Shown piece after piece: positions 8,942 to 17,686 of a DNA stretch of 64,000 bases. The notes beneath the pieces were generated by a model. It saw nothing but the letters and a program-made list of their open reading frames with translations, did no database searches and had not been told where the DNA came from. Position 1 is the stretch's first letter. Every line of letters begins with the position of its first letter. The DNA comes from Spirochaetales bacterium (GTDB lineage: Bacteria > Spirochaetota > Spirochaetia > SZUA-6 > JAFGRV01): assembly GCA_016930085.1 (NCBI GenBank), contig JAFGHO010000064.1, positions 54,672 to 118,671 on the forward strand, read 5' to 3'. The translations under genes and the position numbers were made by a program.

Positions 8942-9625
8942 TTATTCCTTTTTCCGGTAGTCCTGATATTCAAGATCATTCCGGTAGGTTATTTTTTTAT
9001 TTTCGTGATTCCCCATGATCGTGGCGACGGGGCTGAAAAGAAGCATGTAAATCTGGGCATCGTCAAGTGCCGAATGGTCATGCTCCCGTGCGTAGTGGTG
9101 GGCTTTGAATAGTCTATTAAAGAGAAAACCCTGGGGTGTCTGGGCTCCCCGAATCGCATCCCTGTTTAAATTCTTTTGAATGAATCCCTTATCATCCACC
9201 TCCTTGGGGGCATCCGGTATTTCAACAACAGGGATACATGCCCCGTAAGCGATAGTCCCGTCGAAGACCTCCCGGATGAGGGATTCATTTATCCACGGAC
9301 GGGCCCCGTCATGGATCAAGACATAGTGGGGACGTGCGGCTTTCAGGTGTTTGAGTCCGCTAAAAACAGATTCCTGTCTTGTTTCACCACCCCCGACAAT
9401 CGCCACGGAAGAAACATCCAGAAAATCTTGCAGGAGACGCGTGGTTTTATCGATATCTTCAACGGGAACAGTAACGACGATTGTATTGAATAACCTGCTC
9501 GTAATAAATGGCAAGATGGCGCGGGCAAGAACAGGTTTGCCGGAAAGGGTTCTGTATTCTTTTTTTATCCCCCCCTTCATCCTGCTGCTTGAACCCGCCG
9601 CAGTTATGACGGCTCCAGCTTTGAT
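8942..9625 (-). CDS. ispD: 2-C-methyl-D-erythritol 4-phosphate cytidylyltransferase, probable ATC start
   Basis: Third step of the MEP pathway, joining MEP to CTP. The conserved N-terminal loop AAGSSSRMKGGIKKEY and SGKPVL are in one frame with VLIHDGARPW and the C-terminal domain. The first ATG in this frame (9580) lies inside the CTP-binding loop and would delete it. Upstream, the frame has a TAA about 18 bases before the ATC at 9625 and no ATG, GTG or TTG in between. ATC at 9623-9625 is preceded by GGAGG (9633-9637) with a 7-base spacer and gives the typical start I-K-A-G-A-V-I-T-A-A-G. The resulting 227 residues fit the family. The start overlaps the carD 3' end, suggesting translational coupling. 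A sequencing error is the alternative explanation. Confidence 0.88.
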   Translation of the reverse strand: MKAGAVITAAGSSSRMKGGIKKEYRTLSGKPVLARAILPFITSRLFNTIVVTVPVEDIDKTTRLLQDFLDVSSVAIVGGGETRQESVFSGLKHLKAARPHYVLIHDGARPWINESLIREVFDGTIAYGACIPVVEIPDAPKEVDDKGFIQKNLNRDAIRGAQTPQGFLFNRLFKAHHYAREHDHSALDDAQIYMLLFSPVATIMGNHENKKITYRNDLEYQDYRKKE

Positions 9626-10140
9626 GCGACAGCCTCCATTTTATTGAAAATTGTCTCTTCAACCTCTGCTTTTTCTTTTTTTAAGGAAAAGGAAATTTCG
9701 TCGATCAGGAGCCGGAGAGCGTTATCAAAGAGTTTTCTTTCGAGAATCGGCAGTTCCTTGATTTTACTTCTGTGGTACAGGGTTCGTACGACAATTGCTA
9801 TATCCTCGACAGTACCGCTTTTTAGATGATCGAGATTCATCTGGTAGCGTATTTTCCAGTCGCTTGGTACAGGTTCGTATTTTTCCGAAATAATATTGAG
9901 GGCTTTTTGCGATTCATGTGGTCCGACAATCGACCGGATACCGAGTTCGTCTGCCCTGTCCACAGGTACCATGACGGTCATATCCGAAACATCGATGTAA
10001 ATTACATAGTACAGAATTTTCTCTTCCTTAAAGGATTTCTCTTCGATTGATACTATCTTTCCCACTCCGTGAAGGGGGTAGACTATTTCCTGATGCATTT
10101 TGTATTTTAAATTGGAGCGATTTTTTGAACCGGGACTCAT
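9604..10140 (-). CDS. CarD/CdnL-family transcription regulator
   Basis: An RNA-polymerase-binding regulator that stabilises open complexes in other bacteria. Residues about 17-80 form the CarD/TRCF-like Tudor domain (IVYPLHGVGKIVSIEEK, then VMVPVDRADELGIRSIV). Residues 85-178 are the helical domain, with the IVRTLYHRSKIKELPILERKLFDNA stretch typical of the family. Length (178) is normal. It is the first gene of the isoprenoid/chaperone run. The ATG lies only 6 bases from a good -10 box and has no separate Shine-Dalgarno, so the mRNA is probably leaderless. Its last codons contain the ribosome-binding site of ispD. Confidence 0.9.
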   Translation of the reverse strand: MSPGSKNRSNLKYKMHQEIVYPLHGVGKIVSIEEKSFKEEKILYYVIYIDVSDMTVMVPVDRADELGIRSIVGPHESQKALNIISEKYEPVPSDWKIRYQMNLDHLKSGTVEDIAIVVRTLYHRSKIKELPILERKLFDNALRLLIDEISFSLKKEKAEVEETIFNKMEAVASKLEPS

Positions 10141-10142
10141 AA

Positions 10143-10175
10143 CCCCAATATATCATATAATTGGGGAGTAGTCAA
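10143..10175 (-). promoter_or_regulatory. carD promoter with overlapping palindrome
   Basis: On the minus strand, TTGACT (10170-10175), a 17-base spacer and TATATT (10147-10152). A palindrome with arms CCCCAAT (10143-10149) and ATTGGGG (10160-10166) straddles the spacer and -10 box, where a repressor or autoregulator could bind. The carD ATG is at 10140, about where transcription should begin. Confidence 0.6.
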
Positions 10176-10187
10176 AGGGTTCCCTTT
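10174..10187. promoter_or_regulatory. Palindrome in the carD/VTT divergent region
   Basis: AAAGGGTTCCCTTT is an inverted repeat with perfect 6-base arms. It overlaps the carD -35 box at its left end and lies between the two divergent genes; possible operator. Confidence 0.4.
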
Positions 10188-10205
10188 CATATATACTCAC
10201 ATTTT

Positions 10206-10925
10206 GTGACAAAAAAAAAATTTTCGATAAAAAAAATACTCAGTCTGCTCGGATTCCCTTCTCTGTTTCTCCTCATGTTTCTCATAATTTTCCTCAATTT
10301 TGATGCATTGAAATCCTTATTTATGAATACCGAATCATTAAAAAACTGGATCAAGAGTCGGGGTATCGCGGCTCCGATTATTTTTATCTGCGTGCAGATC
10401 CTGCAGGTTGTTGTTTTCATCATCCCTGGAGAATTCCCGCAGGTAGCGGGCGGCTACCTTTTCGGGACCGCTTTTGGAACATTGTATTCGATCATCGGGA
10501 TTATGATCGGTTCTGCGATCAATTTTTATTTGTCGAAATTCCTCGGAATACCGTTTGTAAAGGCACTGTTCAAGGAGGAAAAATTCGAGCGGATACAGTC
10601 TCTTGCAACATCAAAACGGGCCCAGATAATCCTTTTTATATTATTCCTGATTCCCGGGCTGCCCAAGGATTTTTTTACCTATATTGCCGGCCTTTCCCCG
10701 ATCGGTTTTTTATCGTTTCTCGTCATATCCGGTTCGGGAAGGCTTCCGGGAATTGTCGGGAGTACCCTTATCGGTGATGCCGCTTCGCAGAAAAACTGGC
10801 CGCTGGTTATTTCTGTTTCCGTAATCGCCGTGGTCCTTTTTTTTACCGGTTATTTTTTAAGGGAGAAAATCTACAGAACGGTCATGCTTCATTTTCACAA
10901 AGAAGAAGGTGCCGCCAAAGAATGA
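10206..10925 (+). CDS. TVP38/TMEM64 (VTT-domain) membrane protein
   Basis: A roughly 239-residue polytopic inner-membrane protein. After a lysine-rich N-terminus and a first span comes the VTT/SNARE-associated domain, recognised by the re-entrant segment FIIPGEFPQVAGGYLFG and the second half-motif LFLIPGLPKDFFTYIAG. Members of this DedA-related superfamily are linked to lipid scrambling and membrane homeostasis; the substrate here is unknown. I chose GTG at 10206 (giving M-T-K-K-K-F-S-I-K) over the TTG at 10161, because the latter would overlap the carD operator and add a non-conserved hydrophilic tail. No clear ribosome-binding site supports either. Convergent with the next gene. Confidence 0.85.
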   Translation: MTKKKFSIKKILSLLGFPSLFLLMFLIIFLNFDALKSLFMNTESLKNWIKSRGIAAPIIFICVQILQVVVFIIPGEFPQVAGGYLFGTAFGTLYSIIGIMIGSAINFYLSKFLGIPFVKALFKEEKFERIQSLATSKRAQIILFILFLIPGLPKDFFTYIAGLSPIGFLSFLVISGSGRLPGIVGSTLIGDAASQKNWPLVISVSVIAVVLFFTGYFLREKIYRTVMLHFHKEEGAAKE

Positions 10926-10961
10926 CCGGGTTCATGCCCCCCATTTTCTCATCGACAAGCT

Positions 10962-12599
10962 TTATCCGTTATCCGTCGCAGTGCCATTCCCAAGGACAAT
11001 TCCCGGATATATTTTATCTTCCTTGAAATTGATAAAATGAAACGGGTGAATGTCGAGCGGATTTGGATACCACCCCTCGATAAGATTGGAGTTGACGAGA
11101 TTCAAGGCAGGGTAGTTTCGTAAAGGAAGGACGACGGCTTCATAAAGGAGAAGTTCTTCCGCTTTTGCAAGGATCTCATAGCGAGATGTCCCCTTTTCTT
11201 TGTATGAATCTTCGATGAGTGCATCGTATGCCGGATTCGTATACCGCGCTTCATTAAGATTACTGCCGCTTGTCCACATCTGGAGGAATGCGATAGGATC
11301 GGCAAAATCACCGATCCACGTCGTTGTCCCGATCGTATAATCTTCCTTGTAGAGTTCGTCAAAATAGATTGAACGTGGTACGACCTTTATCTTGACCTCC
11401 AGGCCGCATTCCTCTTTCCATGTCTCCGCCAGTATTCCGGCGATTTCGATCGATCCTTCGTCATCGGGTATTTTTATGGTAAGGGGAGGAAGACCGGCGC
11501 CGCCGGGGAAGCCCGCTTCTTCAAGAAGGGAAAGTCCTTCATCGCTGTTTTTTTCTTTTAGACCCTTTACCTCCGGATAATCGGTTATTTTCGGTACAAG
11601 GGTGTCTGTCGTAAAATAGACATCCTCACTCCTCAATTCATTCCAGGGAAGCAGGCGTGCGAGTCCCCGTCTCACCCTCGGATCGTTCCAGGGCGGCTGC
11701 CGGCTGACAAAGAACAGGTAACTTGTGGCAAACATCGGATTCAGGACTAAAAGCGATGTGTCATCGAGGAGTTCGGATTCCCAGTTGAGTGCCCAGTGTA
11801 TCCGGTAATTATTGAACATGTCGGATATTTCTGTTTTATCGTCCATAAAAAGGACCCTGACGGTATCTATCTCGACGTGTTCGGAGAACCAGTGAAGGTT
11901 GTTTTTCCTGAGTATCATCTCATTGTCGTCACGATCGAAGAGAAAATAAGGACCGTTCGATATGATACTCTTGTCCTTTCCCCATCCTTCCCGACCGGCA
12001 TACGTTTTGTGCAGCGGGATGAAACTCATATGGCAGAGAAGCTTTAAAAAATGACTGGCGGGCTTTTCGAGTTCAACCTCCAGCTTTGTATCTGAAAGTG
12101 CACGGATACCGATATCGGCGGCATCTCCGGTCTCGGACGCCCTGTAATCTTTTGCCCCCTTGATAATGTCAAAAAAAACGGAATATTCCGCTGTTGTTCC
12201 GGGTTCCATAAATCTTATCCATGAGTTCCGGACGTCTTCTGCGGTAACCGTGTCCCCGTTACTGAACACGGCGTATTCCCGAAGATAAAATGTATAGATG
12301 AGGCCGTCCTCCGATATTTCCCAGTTGATGGCAAGTGCGGGAATCGGTGCCAGTGTTACCGGATGGTATGCGACCAATCCTTCATACACGGCCGAATAGA
12401 ATTGCGCTTCGGATGAGGTGTATGCATGAAGAGGATCGAAATCGATTTTAGCCGGGGACATTGCCATGACAAGTTCCCCGGTCTTGTTTTCCCCTTGTTC
12501 TTCATTTTCTGTATGTATGTCTTTTACCTGCACGGCTTTGCACGCCATAAAGAAAGTGATAATAAGGCAGATCAGAATTAAAAATAGGTTTTTATACAT
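10962..12599 (-). CDS. Peptide ABC transporter substrate-binding lipoprotein (SBP family 5)
   Basis: A 545-residue extracytoplasmic solute-binding protein of the OppA/DppA type. It has a signal sequence ending in FFMAC, a loose spirochaete-like lipobox, so the mature protein is probably anchored by its N-terminal cysteine. Family marks include LAINWEISEDGLIYTFYLRE near the N-terminus, VTAEDVRNSW, and a C-terminal ARYTNPAYDALIE. I chose ATG at 12599 because AAGGA lies 6 bases upstream; an ATG 27 bases earlier lacks one. No permease or ATPase genes adjoin it, so it either serves a transporter encoded elsewhere or acts as an orphan sensor. Confidence 0.9.
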   Translation of the reverse strand: MYKNLFLILICLIITFFMACKAVQVKDIHTENEEQGENKTGELVMAMSPAKIDFDPLHAYTSSEAQFYSAVYEGLVAYHPVTLAPIPALAINWEISEDGLIYTFYLREYAVFSNGDTVTAEDVRNSWIRFMEPGTTAEYSVFFDIIKGAKDYRASETGDAADIGIRALSDTKLEVELEKPASHFLKLLCHMSFIPLHKTYAGREGWGKDKSIISNGPYFLFDRDDNEMILRKNNLHWFSEHVEIDTVRVLFMDDKTEISDMFNNYRIHWALNWESELLDDTSLLVLNPMFATSYLFFVSRQPPWNDPRVRRGLARLLPWNELRSEDVYFTTDTLVPKITDYPEVKGLKEKNSDEGLSLLEEAGFPGGAGLPPLTIKIPDDEGSIEIAGILAETWKEECGLEVKIKVVPRSIYFDELYKEDYTIGTTTWIGDFADPIAFLQMWTSGSNLNEARYTNPAYDALIEDSYKEKGTSRYEILAKAEELLLYEAVVLPLRNYPALNLVNSNLIEGWYPNPLDIHPFHFINFKEDKIYPGIVLGNGTATDNG

Positions 12600-12692
12600 T
12601 GCTTGTCCTTGCTTAAAATGAATCATGAATATTACACATGAATATAATACGAAAAACCAAAAAAATCACCCGATTTACGGGTATTTTTCGAC

Positions 12693-14279
12693 TCATTTTG
12701 TCCTTGCGTCTTTGTGGGAGTCATGGATTGTCAGAATATCATCGAGCGTATCAAGGAATATATCGACCAGGGCCGGATCGAAATGTTTCCCTCTCTCTTT
12801 TTTTATATAATCGAGAATATCTTTCAACGCCCACGCCTTTTTATACACCCTGTCGTTTCCAAGTGCATCAAAAACATCGGCAAGGCATGTTATCCTTCCG
12901 TAAATATGTATTTCCTCACCCTGTAATCCTGCCGGATATCCTTTTCCGTCATACCGTTCATGGTGTTGAAGTGCGATAATGGCGGCTGCCTTGAGTAGTT
13001 TTCGTTTGGACTGTTTCAGAATCTCGTATCCGATTGTCGTATGGGTCTTTATTATTTCGAACTCTTCCGGGGAGAGTTTTCCCGGTTTATTCAGGATGTT
13101 GTCATGAATCCCGACCTTTCCTATGTCATGCATGGGGGATGCCTGTTTGATGAGTTCTGCTTCCCCTTCGCTCAGCCCGTATTGGAGGGCCAGATGCCTG
13201 GAATATTCTGCGACACGGGTGACATGAAAACCGGTCTCCTTTGATCGTGTTTCAACGACCTCTCCGAGTGTCGTCAGTATTTCCTTTTGTGTTTCTTCGA
13301 TTTCCTTTGTCAGACAGATGTTTTCATAAATACCCGAGATATTGGAGCTCAATATTTCCGTCAGGTATCTGTCGGATTGATTAAACGGGATTTTCGAGGT
13401 GAAATAGATGACGATTTCTTTGCCGGTGCTGCTTTGTAAAATATCGATATACCTGAATTCGTCAAAATAGAACCGCTTTTTGCTTTGGCTTGCCCTTCTG
13501 ATGAATTCGGTAATCTCATCGGTTATAATGTCCCGTGGTTTACTATATTCCGAATTGTCGTACCCGCCGATAACGGCGACAACGTTATATCCGATGCCGT
13601 CCCTTTCTGCAATAAAACCCGATATGTTATCGTCGAATATACCGTCGTTGAGTTTGAATAACGATTGCAGGTTGATAAGGGTGTCTTTTGAAAAATCATG
13701 AAGGGATTGCGGTTCATACAATTTTGTGGAAGCCTCGATAATTTTCTCGAGTCCCCGGCGATTATTATCGATAGTGACAAGATTTTCAAAGGATCTGAGC
13801 GACGCGATCACGGTGGAGAATAGCTTCTGCGACGTCAGTTCCGTTTTTTCTTTATAATCATTGATATCATAATCAACGATCACCTTTTTTTCCGGCGCTT
13901 CGCCCGGCTGTCCGGTTCGGATGACAATCCGCACAAAATTGTTTTTTAATTCTTCCCTGATATATTTGATAATCTTGAGTCCCGAATCATCCCGTTCCAT
14001 CACCACGTCGAGGAGGATGAGGGCCGTATCCGGATGTTCATTCATGAGTCTGATTGTATCGGAGACCGAGTAGGCATGCAGAAAAGTAAGACCCGTGCCT
14101 TTGTATTCGACATCGCCAAGAACCATTTTAGTGACATCATGAACTTCCTCTTCATCATCGACGATCATGATTTTCCATTTTGGCGGAATGTTCGTTTTTT
14201 TTATATCGGACGTATCTTCATCTGCAAAATGGAGTATATCACTCATTTCAACAGGTTCTGTTCCCGAAATATCATTCAT
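12693..14279 (-). CDS. Response regulator with REC, DUF3369 and HD-GYP domains (copy 1)
   Basis: A 528-residue cytosolic signalling protein. The receiver domain has the acidic pocket VDDEEEVHD and phospho-acceptor Asp in LILLDVVME, then IRTGQPGEAPEK and the Lys in DYKEKTELT. The middle (about 180-330) is the GAF-like DUF3369. The C-terminal HD-GYP domain has all key motifs: HDIGKVGIHD, HHERYDGKGYPAG and ITCLADVFDALG, so it should be an active c-di-GMP phosphodiesterase. It is about 50% identical by eye to the next gene, a tandem duplication, and has its own promoter candidate (14421-14449). A weak AAGGA lies 11 bases before the ATG. Confidence 0.95.
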   Translation of the reverse strand: MNDISGTEPVEMSDILHFADEDTSDIKKTNIPPKWKIMIVDDEEEVHDVTKMVLGDVEYKGTGLTFLHAYSVSDTIRLMNEHPDTALILLDVVMERDDSGLKIIKYIREELKNNFVRIVIRTGQPGEAPEKKVIVDYDINDYKEKTELTSQKLFSTVIASLRSFENLVTIDNNRRGLEKIIEASTKLYEPQSLHDFSKDTLINLQSLFKLNDGIFDDNISGFIAERDGIGYNVVAVIGGYDNSEYSKPRDIITDEITEFIRRASQSKKRFYFDEFRYIDILQSSTGKEIVIYFTSKIPFNQSDRYLTEILSSNISGIYENICLTKEIEETQKEILTTLGEVVETRSKETGFHVTRVAEYSRHLALQYGLSEGEAELIKQASPMHDIGKVGIHDNILNKPGKLSPEEFEIIKTHTTIGYEILKQSKRKLLKAAAIIALQHHERYDGKGYPAGLQGEEIHIYGRITCLADVFDALGNDRVYKKAWALKDILDYIKKERGKHFDPALVDIFLDTLDDILTIHDSHKDARTK

Positions 14280-14420
14280 TTCTGTTACTATCCTTGCTCT
14301 TCTCTATACCGTCATCCTCGAATATTCATATCTCTATTGATTTTTTCTGAAAAGTTCGCTTTCAATACCTTTTATTTTCTGACGGAGAATACTATAAAAC
14401 ATATATTATCCCCCCTTATT

Positions 14421-14449
14421 AATATAAGAGAAAAGTGGAGAGAGGTAAA
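14421..14449 (-). promoter_or_regulatory. Candidate promoter of HD-GYP copy 1
   Basis: On the minus strand, TTTACC, a 17-base spacer and TATATT. The leader to the ATG at 14279 would be about 135 bases. Confidence 0.45.
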
Positions 14450-14531
14450 TACTTTTTTTTTGATAATCGGGTTGTAGGAGGGGGAAAAGAGTCCGGAATA
14501 TACACCGGCGTGTTGATGGGCTTGAAAAATG

Positions 14532-16097
14532 CTATTGGAGTGTTTTTTTTATCTGTAATATTTCTTCAAGGTTTTCAAAGAAGATATCCACAAGCTTCGG
14601 ATCGAATATTTTCCCCCTTTGTTCCTTTATATAGTCCAGAATTTTCTCAAGCGGCCATGCTTTTTTGTAGACGCTGTCGCTTCCAAGGGCGTCAAAGATA
14701 TCGGCGAGGCAGGTGATTCTTCCGAAAATGTGAATTTTTTCTCCTGAAAGTCCATGAGGATATCCGGTGCCGTCAAAGCGTTCATGATGTTGAAGGGCGA
14801 TTATTGCCGCCGTTTTAAGGAGTTTTCTCTCCGATCGCTTGAATATATCATATCCGATTGTCGTATGTTTTTTTACAGATAAAAACTCCTGGTCGCTCAG
14901 TTTGGACGGTTTGTGCAGTATCGAATCGAGTATTCCAACTTTGCCGACATCGTGCATGGGTGACGCCTCCTTGATAAGTTCCGCTGCTTCTTTGCTTAAT
15001 CCGTATCGTAGTGCGAGCAGTTTCGAATACTCTGCAACCCGCCGGACGTGGTTGATTGTCTCAAGGGACCTGCTTTCAACCACTTCACCGAGAGTGAAGA
15101 GGATTTCTTTCTGTGTATCTTCTATTTCTCTGGTCAAACATATATTGTCATAGATACTTGAGATGGTTGTACCGAGAATTTCGATAAGATATCTGTCAGA
15201 CTGCTTAAAATGCTTTTGCCCTTCGAGATAGATAATATTTTCGGATCCGGCCCTGCTTTTAAAATAACCGATATAGCGGTTGTTTTCAAAGTAATAACTG
15301 GTTCCCGATATTATGATATTGTCGATAAGTGATAATGTTTCTTCACTCATGATACTTTTCGCGTTTTTGTTTGCTTGTTCCTTGTATTTGCCGATACCGC
15401 ATTTGATAATGTAGCTGTCATCGGTATGTTCGATGACAAAGCCGCATATATTTTCCAGATCGCTCTCTTTATCATGAGCGAGAATCCGTTTTAACTCCTC
15501 CAGCACCTCGTATGCGAATTTATCCGCTGATTGCAGGTCCAGCAGGCGTGCTGAAGCTTCGATAATTTTCTCGAGTCCCTTCCGATTGATATCGATCGTG
15601 AGCAGACTTTCGTAAGCCCGCAGGGATGCAATGATTGTGGAGAAGAGTTTCTGCGAAGTAAGCTCGGTTTTTTCACGGTAGTCGTTTATATCATATTCGA
15701 CAATGACCTGTTTTTCAGGTGCCTCCCCGGGCTGACCCGTGCGGATCACGATGCGGACAAGTTTATTATACAGTGTATCCCGTATATATTTAATGACACC
15801 CAATCCCGCATCATCCTCTTCCATGACAACATCGAGCAGGATTATCGCCGTATCCGGATTTTTATCGATGAGTTTGATTGCTTCGGAAGCGGTATAGGCA
15901 TGAATGAACTTCAGTCCCTTCCCCTTATAGGTGACGTCTTTTAATACCATTTTTGTCACATTATGAACTTCTTCCTCGTCATCGACAATCATTATTTTCC
16001 AGGGTGATTTGCCTAAACGTTTGACGTTTTCCTTTTTTTCTTCGGCAAAGACGAAATTATCGAGTTTAGGGGTTTTATTTTTCTTTTTTTCTTCCAT
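14532..16097 (-). CDS. Response regulator with REC, DUF3369 and HD-GYP domains (copy 2)
   Basis: A 521-residue paralogue of the preceding downstream gene with identical architecture: receiver domain (IMIVDDEEEVHN, Asp in IILLDVVMEEDD, Lys in YREKTELT), DUF3369, and HD-GYP with HDVGKVGILD, HHERFDGTGYPHG and ITCLADIFDALG. All metal-ligand motifs are present, so it is a probable c-di-GMP phosphodiesterase. The two copies diverge mainly in the first 40 residues and in DUF3369, which suggests different inputs into the same output. GAGGAG lies 6 bases before the ATG. A strong promoter candidate lies at 16284-16312 after a 420-base gap, so it is probably transcribed separately from the upstream kinase group. 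Confidence 0.95.
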   Translation of the reverse strand: MEEKKKNKTPKLDNFVFAEEKKENVKRLGKSPWKIMIVDDEEEVHNVTKMVLKDVTYKGKGLKFIHAYTASEAIKLIDKNPDTAIILLDVVMEEDDAGLGVIKYIRDTLYNKLVRIVIRTGQPGEAPEKQVIVEYDINDYREKTELTSQKLFSTIIASLRAYESLLTIDINRKGLEKIIEASARLLDLQSADKFAYEVLEELKRILAHDKESDLENICGFVIEHTDDSYIIKCGIGKYKEQANKNAKSIMSEETLSLIDNIIISGTSYYFENNRYIGYFKSRAGSENIIYLEGQKHFKQSDRYLIEILGTTISSIYDNICLTREIEDTQKEILFTLGEVVESRSLETINHVRRVAEYSKLLALRYGLSKEAAELIKEASPMHDVGKVGILDSILHKPSKLSDQEFLSVKKHTTIGYDIFKRSERKLLKTAAIIALQHHERFDGTGYPHGLSGEKIHIFGRITCLADIFDALGSDSVYKKAWPLEKILDYIKEQRGKIFDPKLVDIFFENLEEILQIKKTLQ

Positions 16098-16517
16098 GAA
16101 TGACTCCTCAACCGGCTGAGTTTTCCGGCAACATCAAGGCAGTTTGCTTTTCCTCTTCCGGTATGTTAAAACAACCGTTTTTCCATTCAGCGCGACAATA
16201 TTTTATAAAAATAAGCCGCTTTTCCCTGATGACATGTCTCCCTGAATAAACCGGGGCAGAAAGCCGTATACTCGTTACTCATAATTATGATATGCTTTGT
16301 ATTTATTGTCAAATTTACCGAAACCGGTATTTTTTATTTAATACGAATATGATAATTTTAAAGGATATCTCTCCGGGATTATAGAGAGGAATCCTTTTTA
16401 AAGGATTCTTTGGGGTCCGAATTTTCCGCCTACTGTGGCCATTCAGAGTCGATTATTTTCATAAAAAGGAATGAATCGGATATACTGAAAACAGTCCGTT
16501 GTACCCGGAACGAAGAA
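16098..16517. other. Intergenic region between receiver protein and HD-GYP copy 2
   Basis: 420 bases without a convincing gene. It holds a minus-strand promoter (16284-16312) and two overlapping hairpins at 16363-16394 (arms GGAT/ATCC and CTCTC/GAGAG) and 16389-16408 (GAATCCTTT/AAAGGATTC). The hairpins share the ATCC at 16391-16394 and so cannot both form. Confidence 0.6.
16284..16312 (-). promoter_or_regulatory. Sigma70-type promoter for HD-GYP copy 2
   Basis: On the minus strand, a perfect TTGACA (16307-16312), a 17-base spacer and CATAAT (16284-16289). The -10 box sits in the 12-base perfect palindrome TCATAATTATGA (16279-16290). The leader to the ATG at 16097 would be about 180 bases. 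Confidence 0.6.
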
Positions 16518-17177
16518 TTATTCGTCGTGTGTTATCTTGTTTTTTCTTGCCTCATGTTCCTTATAGAGTTTCGGATAATACTTTTTTGCACATTCGGGAC
16601 AGATGCTGTGGCTGAAGTCCGCATCGGAATGTTCTCTCACATATACTTCTATCTGATTCCAGTATCCCTTGTCGTCCCTTATTTTTTTGCAGAAACTGCA
16701 AATAGGCAAGAGACCCTTCAAGGTTTTGATTTTTTCAAGGGCCTCCTGAAGCTGCTTGATGAGTTTTTCCCGTTCAATCTCGAGTTTTTTTCTTTCTATT
16801 GCATACCTCATGGCACGGATAAGCGTATTAGGATCGACCTGGCCTTTTACCAGGTAATCCTGGGCGCCTTTTCGTACCGCATCCAGGGCGAAGGTTTCAT
16901 CATTAAGGCCCGTCATGACGATAATGGGAAGATCGGGAACGGCATCATGGATTTTCTTAAAGGTTTCGAAACCGTCACTGTCGGGAAGACCGAGGTCGAG
17001 GAGGACGAGTTCGAATTCACCGCTTTTCAGGTATGTCAACCCGCTTGAAATACGATCCGCCCAGACAAGTTCAAAGGCGGTGCTGTCCACTTCTTTTAGC
17101 ATTTCTTCGAGAAGGCGCGCATCTCCCTTGTTGTCTTCTATGAGTAATACCTTGTTCAATTCATCAAAATCATTCAT
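16518..17177 (-). CDS. Receiver-domain protein with C-terminal zinc-ribbon-like module
   Basis: 219 residues. Residues 10-125 are a receiver domain (LLIEDNKGDARL, phospho-acceptor Asp in LVLLDLGLPDSDG, Thr in VMTGLND, Lys in YLVKGQ). A coiled coil at about 130-160 (REKLIKQLQEALEKIKTLKG) follows. The C-terminus has two cysteine pairs, CSFC and CPEC, about 34 residues apart with KIRDDKGYW between them. This tail is common in receiver proteins of deltaproteobacteria and spirochaetes, but its role is unknown; metal binding is inferred from the Cys pairs. It follows the second receiver gene by 48 bases and is probably in its operon. Confidence 0.88.
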   Translation of the reverse strand: MNDFDELNKVLLIEDNKGDARLLEEMLKEVDSTAFELVWADRISSGLTYLKSGEFELVLLDLGLPDSDGFETFKKIHDAVPDLPIIVMTGLNDETFALDAVRKGAQDYLVKGQVDPNTLIRAMRYAIERKKLEIEREKLIKQLQEALEKIKTLKGLLPICSFCKKIRDDKGYWNQIEVYVREHSDADFSHSICPECAKKYYPKLYKEHEARKNKITHDE

Positions 17178-17225
17178 CGTACGGGTTACCTATATGTATA
17201 ATATATACTATTTACATTAAAAATA

Positions 17226-17672
17226 CTACTTATGAGGTAGTTTCACTATATTGAGCCAGAAATCTTCTATACCCCTCACGACTTTGAGAAATTTGTCAAA
17301 ATCCACCGGTTTTGTGACATATGCATTTGCGTGATAGGTGTATGTTTTCAAAATATCCTCTTCGTCTTTCGAAGTTGTGAGGATGACGACGGGAATATGC
17401 TTGAGGTTGTTGTCGTTTTTGATCTCCGTAAGCACTTCTATGCCTGTTTTTTTGGGCAGATTGAGATCCAGCAGGACGATATCGGGACAGGGTGAATGGG
17501 CGTATTTGTCCTCCCGGCGGAGAAAAGACATGGCCTCGACCCCATCCTTGACGACTGAAATATTATTGAGTACCTTACTCTCTTTGAGTGCTTCAAGCGT
17601 AAGGCGGACGTCTCCGGGATTATCTTCGACGAGCAGGATTTCGATAGGTGTATCGCTTTTTTCTGGGTACAT
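17226..17672 (-). CDS. Single-domain response regulator (Rcp1-like)
   Basis: A 148-residue stand-alone receiver with LLVEDNPGDVRLTLEAL, phospho-acceptor Asp in IVLLDLNLPKKTG, ILTTSKDEED and NAYVTKPVD. This is the subfamily that typically partners histidine kinases of the phytochrome/HWE-neighbour type. I chose ATG at 17672 (M-Y-P-E-K) because GGAG lies 10 bases upstream; longer starts run into the kinase gene. It begins 14 bases after the kinase stop, so the kinase is its probable phosphodonor. Confidence 0.92.
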   Translation of the reverse strand: MYPEKSDTPIEILLVEDNPGDVRLTLEALKESKVLNNISVVKDGVEAMSFLRREDKYAHSPCPDIVLLDLNLPKKTGIEVLTEIKNDNNLKHIPVVILTTSKDEEDILKTYTYHANAYVTKPVDFDKFLKVVRGIEDFWLNIVKLPHK

Positions 17673-17686
17673 TCGGTTTTTTCTCC

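Noticed and set aside
8942..9580. ispD start at the ATG at 9580
   Set aside because: It removes the AAGxSxRM nucleotide-binding loop that is encoded in frame just upstream.
16316..16335. TACCG/CGGTA stem followed by a T run as a plus-strand terminator
   Set aside because: No plus-strand gene lies upstream and the stem is only 5 bases; the segment fits better as DNA upstream of the minus-strand HD-GYP promoter.
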